Shown here: in pieces, positions 57,507-64,000 of the stretch
How positions within the stretch are numbered: the first letter of the stretch is position 1
How the letters are laid out: each line of letters starts with the position of its first letter
Source of the DNA: REEB481 sp964586595
GTDB lineage: Bacteria > Bacteroidota > Bacteroidia > NS11-12g > UBA955
Assembly (NCBI GenBank): GCA_964586595.1
Contig: CAZPHB010000011.1
Coordinates: 34,062 to 98,061, forward strand
DNA: 64,000 nt
Reading direction: 5' to 3'
The notes under the pieces: generated by a model
What the model saw: only the letters and a program-made list of their open reading frames with translations
Database searches by the model: none
Told to the model about the DNA's origin: nothing
Translations under genes and position numbers: made by a program

Positions 57507-59090
57507 TTATTTACCCATGCCTGCTGCGATTTGCAGGGCATTGTACGCATTCACAATGCCACCGCTCACGCAGAGTTCTTTCAGTTTGGTTTTCTTCTTG
57601 GTGGTTGGATTCAGCACTTTGGCTTTCCAGGGACTGCTTCCTTCCATGATGCAGCGCTTCACCTGCGGTGCAGTCAAACCTGGGTAATAGCTGCGCACCA
57701 GGGCCGCCACGCCGGCAGTTACCGGAGATGCCATGCTGGTTCCGTCGTAGGAATCGTATTTAGAATCAGGAACGGTGCTGTAGATGTCCACACCGGGCGC
57801 AAACACGTCCACCTGCTCCTTGCCGAAGTTGGAGAACGAAGCCACCACGTTTTTGTCGTTCCAGCTGCTGGCACCCACTTCAATCCAGTTGTTCGGACGA
57901 CCGCCATCGGTGAGTTTGGTGTTCGGGTAGTTGGGAACCGTATCGTTGCATTCAGCGTCGTTGCCTGCGGCATGCACCAGCAGCACGTCTTTGCTTTCTG
58001 CGTAGCGGATGGCGTCATCTACCAGCTTTTTGTTGTAGCTCCAGCCTTTGCCGAAGCTCATGTTGATCACCTTCGCGCCGTTGTCCACCGCGTAACGGAT
58101 GCCGTTGGCTACGTCCTTATCGCGTTCATCGCCATCGGGAACCACGCGCACCACCATCAGGCGCACCGCGTTGGAAACACCGTTCATGCCTGTGCCGTTG
58201 TTGCGTACCGCACCGATGATGCCGGCTACGTGCGTGCCATGGCCGCCGTCGGGGCCTTCCACATCGTTGTTGCCGTAGTTGCGTTCGCTGCCGTCTTCAT
58301 AGTTATCGCCCACAATTTCGCGGGTGTTCAGATCCGGGTTGTAGTGGAACTTCAGCGGCTTCATGATTTCGTCGAAACGGCCTACCATGGCTGCTTTCAG
58401 CGTGTCATAGGATTTTCCGCCTTCCAGTGCTTTCGCGAGGGCGTTTTGCAGGAAGTTGGCCATGCCTTTTACTTCCACGGCTTTCACGTGTTCTGAGGTC
58501 ACGGTATTGCCACCGGCCTGTGCTTCCACATCGGCGAAGAACTTATTGATTTCGCCCATGCCTTCTTCGAGGGGTTTGTACTGCTCGCGGCTCTTGCTCA
58601 TTTCCAGAAAAGCCTTGCGCCATTGCTGGTACAACGCTTGCTGCTGCGCAGGAATATCGCCATCTTCCTTGCCTTCGAACATGGCGCGGTAAGCACCGTA
58701 GAAACGGGTTACTTCCAGGTTGTCGGGGCCCACGTTGCGGCCGTCTTTACCGCCGATGAAGTTCCAGCCGTGCACGTCGTCGATGTAGCCGTTGTTGTCA
58801 TCGTCGATGCCGTTGCCGGGGATTTCCTTTTCGTTCACCCAGATCACATCTTTCAAGTCTTCGTGGTCGGGTTCGGTACCGCCGTCGATCACGGCCACCA
58901 CCACGGTGGTAGGCGTTTTGCCCTGCAGCAGTTCGTTGTAAGCCTTTTCGGTGCTCACACCGGGAACCTTATCCGTTTTGTAATCAAGATTAAACCAGTT
59001 GTCGGGGGCAGAAGCTTTACCGCGTTGCGCTTCCAGGCGGCCGGCGAACAACACGAGGGAGGCTGTTGCCACGAAATAGAATTTTTTCAT
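57507..59090 (-). CDS. Secreted S8-family serine peptidase (subtilisin type)
   Basis: A 527-residue exported subtilase. Signal peptide MKKFYFVATASLVLFAGRLEAQ; catalytic Asp in VAVIDGGTEPDHEDL, His in GGHGTHVAGIIGA, Ser in DGTSMASPVTAG, plus the oxyanion Asn in HAAGNDAEC. A Ca-binding DDDNNGYIDD stretch occurs near residue 110, and a long insertion between Asp and His is helical and charged. There is no type IX tail, so export to the outside would need another route or it stays periplasmic. ATG 59090 begins the signal; a longer frame is rejected. Confidence 0.9.
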   Translation of the reverse strand: MKKFYFVATASLVLFAGRLEAQRGKASAPDNWFNLDYKTDKVPGVSTEKAYNELLQGKTPTTVVVAVIDGGTEPDHEDLKDVIWVNEKEIPGNGIDDDNNGYIDDVHGWNFIGGKDGRNVGPDNLEVTRFYGAYRAMFEGKEDGDIPAQQQALYQQWRKAFLEMSKSREQYKPLEEGMGEINKFFADVEAQAGGNTVTSEHVKAVEVKGMANFLQNALAKALEGGKSYDTLKAAMVGRFDEIMKPLKFHYNPDLNTREIVGDNYEDGSERNYGNNDVEGPDGGHGTHVAGIIGAVRNNGTGMNGVSNAVRLMVVRVVPDGDERDKDVANGIRYAVDNGAKVINMSFGKGWSYNKKLVDDAIRYAESKDVLLVHAAGNDAECNDTVPNYPNTKLTDGGRPNNWIEVGASSWNDKNVVASFSNFGKEQVDVFAPGVDIYSTVPDSKYDSYDGTSMASPVTAGVAALVRSYYPGLTAPQVKRCIMEGSSPWKAKVLNPTTKKKTKLKELCVSGGIVNAYNALQIAAGMGK

Positions 59091-59775
59091 GATGATGGCG
59101 ACAAATTTAAACAGAGAAGTGGAACTACAAGGCGCGGGCAAGGGTTGCATTCGATGAAACCAGCATCTCACCAGCGCATACCCAATCTGTCATGGTGCCT
59201 GCCCCCTTTGTCATCCAGAGCCTGCCGAAGGATGGACAAAGGCTGGACCTGCGAAATATAGTGAACCATGAACCATTGCACCTGCCCAACCTAAAGCACT
59301 CAAACACCTCATATTCATCTTACTTTTTCCTTGATGAAAAAGTAAGCAAAAAATCAAGGCTGAAAAGTCTGGAAGGCCATACGCTTGCAATCAGGCTAAT
59401 GTGTCACCCTGAGCGAAGCCGAAGGGCTGCAGGCGATCTCCTCACAAGCTCGGACCTTCCTTGGCATTTAGCTCCTTCTTGCTGCGCTCCTGGCCTCCCA
59501 TCTTTACTTGCCCCGCAAGCCTGCGATGCGGGCTAAAAGTTCCGGAAGCGCAGCACATCGGAAGAGGCCGGTCCTTTTGCTTTGGATTTTTTCATTGAAT
59601 TATTCCAAACCAATACAATCACTGTCGTGGTGCTGCAAGTGCCGGGCGACTGAAAGGAGTCACGGGAAGGCGCTTGAACCATAAGGTGCTTCAAGTCCCG
59701 GGCAGCCTTGTGAGAAGTACGGCCTGTCTCGTGTCAACAATACCCAATTTAAACCGAAAAAACCTAAATTGCACT
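59091..59775. other. Intergenic region with dispersed repeats
   Basis: No gene is supported in these 685 bases. The sequence holds pieces of dispersed repeats: CATCCAGAGCCTGCCGAAGGATGG near 59213-59236, CACCCTGAGCGAAGCCGAAGGGCTGCAGG near 59405-59433, and CTTTTTCCTTGATGAAAAAGTAAGCAAAAAATCAAGG near 59320-59360, common in Bacteroidota genomes. It marks the left side of the accessory region. Confidence 0.7.
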
Positions 59776-60000
59776 ATGGCTTCGTATCAGGAACGCTTAA
59801 GCATCAATCCGGACATCCGTTTTGGCAAACCCTGCATTCGCGGAACCCGAATCAGCGTATTTGACGTGCTTTCCTGGTTTGCCTCAGGCATGAACACGGA
59901 AGAGATACTCGCAGATTACCCTGAATTGTGCATGGCCGATATTCAGGCTGTATGGGCTTATGCCGCTGACCGCGAACACAACCTATTGATTGCTTCTTGA
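59776..60000 (+). CDS. DUF433-family antitoxin
   Basis: A 74-residue protein of the DUF433/VapB45-like group. The domain pattern is clear: SINPDIRFGKPCIRGTRI, then VFDVLSWFASGMNTEEILADYP and DIQAVWAYAADREHNL. Proteins of this kind carry a winged or ribbon DNA-binding fold and pair with PIN-like DUF5615 proteins. The start ATG 59776 is placed at the domain boundary; a longer frame upstream lacks family features. Its stop overlaps the next start by four bases. Confidence 0.88.
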   Translation: MASYQERLSINPDIRFGKPCIRGTRISVFDVLSWFASGMNTEEILADYPELCMADIQAVWAYAADREHNLLIAS

Positions 60001-60335
60001 AACTGCTCTTTGATCAGAATATTTCGCATCGTGCCGTAAAGGCACTTCAAGATGTATTTGATTGCGCACAAGTGCGCAGTTTGGGATTGGAGAACAAAAC
60101 TGATATTCAAATCTGGGATTTCGCCAGGGTAAACGGCTACTCCATCGTGAGTTTTGATGCAGATTTTTTTGATCTGGTTACATTTAAAGGTCATCCACCT
60201 AAGGTGATTTGGCTGAGATCCGGGAATACCCGCACAGAGCATCTGATTGAATTATTAGAAAAGCATGCTGATCTTATCCGTACGTTTCTTTCGGCTCCTG
60301 AATATGCCGAACACGCCTGTCTGGAATTAAGGTAA
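59997..60335 (+). CDS. DUF5615 PIN-like toxin
   Basis: A 112-residue protein of the PIN-like DUF5615 family, the usual partner of DUF433. The start KLLFDQNISHRAVKAL shows the first conserved acidic Asp of the PIN fold, and DIQIWDFARVNGYSIVSFDADFFDLV contains two others; these would bind metal for RNA cleavage. The start codon is TTG at 59997, within a TTGA overlap with the DUF433 stop, so the two genes are translationally coupled as in a type II toxin-antitoxin pair. Confidence 0.88.
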   Translation: MKLLFDQNISHRAVKALQDVFDCAQVRSLGLENKTDIQIWDFARVNGYSIVSFDADFFDLVTFKGHPPKVIWLRSGNTRTEHLIELLEKHADLIRTFLSAPEYAEHACLELR

Positions 60336-60692
60336 AACCAGAAGCCCATGCTTTGTTTGTGTACACTACGCATTGGCGCGCAGCGAAGTTGAACACCAGG
60401 TTAACGTTACCCTAAATGGCGGCATAATAAATAATCTGCCCGTTCATTAAATCATTTTGGGTTTGGTGTGTGGGGAGAATAATTCAAGTATCCATGATGG
60501 GTTATTTAGTCGTTGATAAATCCGGCGCTGATGGTGCTGAAACTTGAATATTCTTATGAGGGATGCTTAGTGGGTAAGCTGGTGGAGTTGATAGCGGATG
60601 GCGTGAGGAATTGGGTTGATATATTCTATTGGATTATCGATAGAAACGAGTATACCTCATGCTAGAGACCCGATTGCAACAATTAATGCTAT
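60336..60692. other. Intergenic region, no gene seen
   Basis: No gene is supported. A near-palindrome GGTTAACGTTACC occurs around 60397-60411. No TAnnTTTG box lies upstream of the SIR2 gene. Confidence 0.5.
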
Positions 60693-62894
60693 ATGAAGGA
60701 AATTAAAATCGAACATTTAGGTTACCTACTTAAACAAGCGAAGGAAAAGAATAAGCCGCAGCCGATATTTTTTTTAGGTGCGGGAGCTTCACGTTCTGGG
60801 AATATTCCCTTAGCGGGTGAAATAATTGCAAAAATTCTTGGAGACTATCAGAATAGTCCGTTTATCAATGATCTGCCAACCGAGCAAAGGACATATGCCG
60901 AATTGATGGGGTGTTTATTACCTGATCAAAGAGATGAACTATTAAAAAAATATATTGATGAAGCTAAAATAAATGTCACCCATATTTATTTGGCTCAATT
61001 GATAAGGGAAGGTTATGTTGATTACGTCCTGACAGTGAATTTTGATAATTTAATGCTAAGGGCATTGGCATTATATAACATATTCCCCCCAACTTATGAC
61101 TTGGCGATTCTAAAGGACTTCACCACATCTACATTTAAAGAAAAATCTGTGGTATACCTGCATGGGCAACATCACGGGCTATGGCTGCTAAATACTCCCG
61201 AAGAAATGGAAAAGGTGAGAGATACTGTACCAAGAACATTTGACACCATCAAGAACCTTCGTCCTTGGGTTTTTATTGGGTATAGTGGAGAAGATCCAAT
61301 TTTTGAGCATGTAAAAAAACTGGGCAGGTTTGACAATGGTCTTTATTGGGTAACTTATAATGATAGTAACCCCAATGATGATATTCGAAAATTTCTTTCC
61401 AATCCAAATACCAATGCCTTTGTAATTAAAGGTTATGACTCTGATTCATTTATGTTGAAATTGAACAGTGTATTAGGATTGGAGCAACCGGTAATAGTTG
61501 ATAAACCTTTTACTGCTCTGGAAAATATGCTAAATGAGATTGTTGATATTGATGAACAAGACCATTTTAAAGGTGTTAAGGAGCGATTGATTATTTCAAA
61601 AAAACAAGTAAAAGAAGCTATTAAACAATTTGAACAAGGAGAGGTTAAAACAATTGATATTTCTGAAAACAAGATTGATATCTTGAAAAAAGAGATTATC
61701 AATTTGCTGATTGCTGAAAATTATGATGAAAAAGTTATTTTAGAAATTGAAAATAAAATCAATGAGAATCCAGACTTTGAGGCAGAACGTCTTCTTGCTG
61801 GATTGTATTCTGATTGGGGGACTTTTTTAGGGAAAATTGCCCAGACCAAAGAAGGTAAGGAAGCCGAGGACTTGTATCAGGAGTCGTTCGACAAATTCTG
61901 CAAGGCCATAGAAATAAAACCCGAAAACTACGAAGTATATCATAACTGGGGGACTAGTTTAGGGAGTAAGGCCCAAAGTAAAGAAGGAAAGGAGGCCGAG
62001 GACTTGTATCAGCGGTCGTTCGACAAATTCCGTAAGGCCATAGAAATAAAACCCGACATACACAATTCATATTATAATTGGGGTACTTATTTAGGGGAAC
62101 TGGCTCAGACGAAAGAAGGTAAGGAAGCCGAGGACTTGTATCAGGAGTCGTTCGACAAATACCGCAAGGCCATAGAAATAAAACCTGACTATTACGAAGC
62201 CTACAACAATTGGGGGGGTGATTTAGGGAAACTGGCTCAGACGAAAGAAGGGAAGGAAGCCGAGGACTTGTATCAGGAGTCGTTCGACAAATACCGCAAG
62301 GCCATAGAAATAAAACCCGACAACCACTTAGCGTATAACAACTGGGGTTATTATTTAGGTATTTTGGCTCAAAGCAAAGAAGGGAAAGAAGCCGAGGATT
62401 TGTATCAGCAGTCAATTGAAAAAAACCGCTTTGCTTTAGTATTAAAACCTGATAGCTACTTAGCGTATAACAACTGGGGTTATTATTTAGGTATTTTGGC
62501 TCAAAGCAAAGAAGGGAAGGAAGCTGAGGATTTGTATCAGGAGTCGTTCGACAAATACCGCAAGGCCATAGAAATAAAACCCGACTATTACGAAGCCTAC
62601 AACAATTGGGGGAGTGATTTAGAGAAACAGGCTCAGACGAAAGAAGGTAAGGAAGCAGAGAACTTGTATGAGCAGTCGTTCGACAAATACCGCAAGGCAA
62701 TAGAGTTTGGTGGAAGTTGTTACAATCTGGCCTGTTTATTGGCCAAAAGAAAAAATGAAGAACAAGCCTTAAAATACTTAGATGTGAGTCTATCAAAGAA
62801 AGAAATAACCGTCAATTTTGTTGAGGCAGACTCGGACTGGAAGGATTTTCTCGGCAACGGGAAATTTATCAAACTATTGGAAAAGTATAAGTAG
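60693..62894 (+). CDS. SIR2-like NADase domain fused to seven TPR units (candidate defence protein)
   Basis: A 733-residue protein with two parts. Residues about 20-290 form a SIR2-like domain: GAGAS followed by RSGNIPLAGEI (29-44), the nicotinamide-ribose motif TVNFDN (Asn116, Asp118), the catalytic His in YLHGQHHG (His157), and the FIGYSGEDP strand (195-202). No zinc cysteines and no deacylase loop, as in NAD-hydrolysing defence sirtuins. Residues about 370-680 are seven TPR units of exactly 44 residues (tryptophans at 375, 419, 463, 507, 551, 595, 639). A short C-terminal helical cap follows. No signal or membrane segment. It is AT-rich relative to its neighbours, standing between two toxin-antitoxin loci. 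A single-gene NAD-depleting sensor is my inference. Confidence 0.85.
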   Translation: MKEIKIEHLGYLLKQAKEKNKPQPIFFLGAGASRSGNIPLAGEIIAKILGDYQNSPFINDLPTEQRTYAELMGCLLPDQRDELLKKYIDEAKINVTHIYLAQLIREGYVDYVLTVNFDNLMLRALALYNIFPPTYDLAILKDFTTSTFKEKSVVYLHGQHHGLWLLNTPEEMEKVRDTVPRTFDTIKNLRPWVFIGYSGEDPIFEHVKKLGRFDNGLYWVTYNDSNPNDDIRKFLSNPNTNAFVIKGYDSDSFMLKLNSVLGLEQPVIVDKPFTALENMLNEIVDIDEQDHFKGVKERLIISKKQVKEAIKQFEQGEVKTIDISENKIDILKKEIINLLIAENYDEKVILEIENKINENPDFEAERLLAGLYSDWGTFLGKIAQTKEGKEAEDLYQESFDKFCKAIEIKPENYEVYHNWGTSLGSKAQSKEGKEAEDLYQRSFDKFRKAIEIKPDIHNSYYNWGTYLGELAQTKEGKEAEDLYQESFDKYRKAIEIKPDYYEAYNNWGGDLGKLAQTKEGKEAEDLYQESFDKYRKAIEIKPDNHLAYNNWGYYLGILAQSKEGKEAEDLYQQSIEKNRFALVLKPDSYLAYNNWGYYLGILAQSKEGKEAEDLYQESFDKYRKAIEIKPDYYEAYNNWGSDLEKQAQTKEGKEAENLYEQSFDKYRKAIEFGGSCYNLACLLAKRKNEEQALKYLDVSLSKKEITVNFVEADSDWKDFLGNGKFIKLLEKYK
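61803..62717 (+). repeat. Seven 132-bp in-gene repeats (TPR units)
   Basis: The tryptophan codons fall at 61815, 61947, 62079, 62211, 62343, 62475 and 62607, a strict 132-base period. Neighbouring units 5 and 6 are identical over about 60 bases, and others share long tracts such as TCGTTCGACAAATACCGCAA, which points to recent duplication or gene conversion. Confidence 0.95.
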
Positions 62895-63289
62895 TATGGC
62901 ATAAGAGCATAACAGTGACTTGCCAAAAACACGGTTGCAACGGTAAATTAAACAGTACGGTACGTTTTATTAAAAATGTGCTCGCATTACAATTTAGTAC
63001 TCCGTGAGTCCCGAATCCTACAAGCTGTGAACGATTAGTATAAAGTATACAATACGATATGAATGATTATATAAAAAACTCATTGTTTGAACTGTTAAAC
63101 TCAAAATAAGTCAATAAACTGAATGAAAAAAACCTATCGTTTACAGACGGACCTGCTGATATAAAAGATTATTGGACAAACTCGTAAAGTTCCCGGAAAC
63201 CGCCCGTTTGAAGGAGGAGATTGACCGCCTGGAAGTTGGGTGAAGTATACCGGCACCAAAAAGGCTTATTTTTGTGTAGCACTACCTTT
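62895..63289. other. Intergenic region with possible gene remnants
   Basis: No intact gene. A fragment at 63173-63242 reads LDKLVKFPETARLKEEIDRLEVG and ends at a stop, and a short frame near 63060 reads MNDYIKNSLFELLNSK before a stop. These look like broken ends of an unidentified gene, but the match is too short to name. Confidence 0.4.
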
Positions 63290-63585
63290 ATGATTAGCAA
63301 GGAAGCCATTTTGGAAATGCTGAGTGCGCACAAGCCGGAGTTGTCGGGGTTTGGCGTTTCGGCACTGGGACTCTTTGGTTCTTATGTAAGGGATGAACAG
63401 ACAGCCGACAGTGATATTGACCTCTTCATTGATTTTGAACCGGGCAAAGAGGCTTTGACAATTACATGGCCGTATGCGCGCTGTTGGAACAAATCTTTCA
63501 GGACGAGCGGGTAGAAATAGTCACCAAAAACGGATTGAGCAAATACATCGGTCCGGCTATTTTAAAGGAAGTAGTATATGTCTAA
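63290..63585 (+). pseudogene. MntA-type nucleotidyltransferase, frameshifted
   Basis: The frame from ATG 63290 reads MISKEAILEMLSAHKPEL, then the nucleotidyltransferase motif GSYVRDEQTADSDIDLFIDF (GSxxxGxxxxxSDxDL type). After the codons for GKEAL near 63455 one base appears lost (family sequence continues FDNYMAV), and the following frame encodes the normal tail DERVEIVTKNGLSKYIGPAI to a stop at 63585. The protein would be an antitoxin that AMPylates HepT. Without the lost base it is not made. Confidence 0.85.
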
Positions 63586-63688
63586 AGAGCCGATTCAATT
63601 CCTCAGACATATTGCGGATGAAACATTGAAACGCGCTGTATTACGGACCCTGTAGTTCATCGGCGAGGTAGCCCGATCTTCTGAATAA
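63578..63688 (+). pseudogene. HepT-type toxin remnant
   Basis: Begins with ATG overlapping the MntA stop by 8 bases, as in intact MntA/HepT pairs. It opens MSKEPIQFLRHIADE like HepT (DUF86), jumps directly to TLKRAVLRTL (the region before the RX4-6H site), then meets TAG at 63653, followed by FIGEVARSSE. The middle of the gene is missing and the tail is broken, so no toxin can be produced. Confidence 0.8.
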
Positions 63689-64000
63689 AACTATTACAAG
63701 GCGCAGCCTTATTGCAGCACGATACTGCTTGAACAGGGCGGCAACAACCCAGACTTATTGAAAATCTGAAAGCAAACAACCATCTTTGAATTCCAACTTA
63801 TAGTCGGTTCGAAAAACGGGGTATCTTCAAGCATGCCATGCAGGAAGCTTGTCATGTTGCTGAAAGTCCCGGGTCTCCATGCTGTCGCCCGGGACTCCCT
63901 TCGGTCGATGGATGTCCTTCCATTCGACTTCGCTCATGGCAAGCTAACTCAGGATGACAATTGCGTTTAATACGCCCGCTTATTCACCCCTTCCAGGTAA
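63689..64000. other. Intergenic region with repeats at the right edge
   Basis: No gene supported. A GTCCCGGG...CCCGGGAC hairpin occurs near 63870-63898, and TTCGACTTCGCTCATGGCAAGCTAACTCAGGATGACAA (63922-63959) is a dispersed Bacteroidota repeat related to the 38-bp array core. Confidence 0.6.

Noticed and set aside
57531..58496. A 321-codon open frame on the plus strand
   Set aside because: It is antisense to the subtilase, whose catalytic triad is intact.
60397..60411. Integron-type attC site at the GTTAACGTTACC palindrome
   Set aside because: No full attC core-site pair, integrase or cassette structure is visible.
61954..62796. A 280-codon frame on the minus strand opposite the TPR repeats
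   Set aside because: Its repeats mirror the TPR units; it has no start context or domain.

Overview
The window comes from a Bacteroidota chromosome of roughly even base composition, probably a draft or metagenome assembly because it holds a 100-N gap at 57042-57141. The assignment rests on the type IX secretion component PorQ, several secreted proteins with C-terminal type IX sorting tails, Bacteroidota-typical families (DUF4270 lipoprotein, free-standing GT5 domain, split MetH homocysteine domain, tandem Skp/OmpH), and many -7 boxes of the TAnnTTTG type with little sign of Shine-Dalgarno sequences. I cannot name the genus.

From 1 to about 33.8 kb the content is mostly housekeeping and densely packed: an anion transporter, MtgA, Cmk and PorQ, RibF, an M23 peptidase, YidC, a starch-binding protein beside a GH13 amylase (both with export tails), YqeY, AccA, a WbqC-like protein, FolK, GtrA, LD-carboxypeptidase, exonuclease VII, a sirtuin, PurS, Dtd, PanC, a GT5-like protein, a DUF4270 lipoprotein, DAHP synthase, a rhodanese-thioredoxin lipoprotein, a membrane glycosyltransferase-like protein, a MetH homocysteine domain, a Cys/His-rich small secreted protein, Psd, Gdh, TyrS, a SlyD-like isomerase and a large Cys-rich surface protein.

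From 34 to 59 kb come tRNA-Arg(ACG) followed by a tandemly duplicated GIY-YIG gene with REP-like hairpins, a 1247-residue surface protein with six repeats, PyrF, an outer-membrane protein, a patatin, PabB-UvrC-MurI, two Skp-like chaperones, a LuxE/PaaK-like enzyme, a TPP riboswitch controlling a TonB-dependent receptor (thiamine uptake), a HipBA toxin-antitoxin pair with candidate operators, PyrC, a DUF6671 protein, a methyltransferase, a 38-bp tandem repeat array broken by the assembly gap, and a secreted subtilase.

The last 5 kb (59.1-64 kb) is an accessory region: dispersed repeats, a DUF433/DUF5615 toxin-antitoxin pair, an AT-rich gene for a SIR2-like NADase domain fused to seven near-identical 44-residue TPR units, and a decayed MntA/HepT toxin-antitoxin pair. 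The SIR2-TPR gene is the best candidate for an undescribed system: it looks like a single-gene sensor-effector of the anti-phage type, with repeats that appear to be recombining recently.
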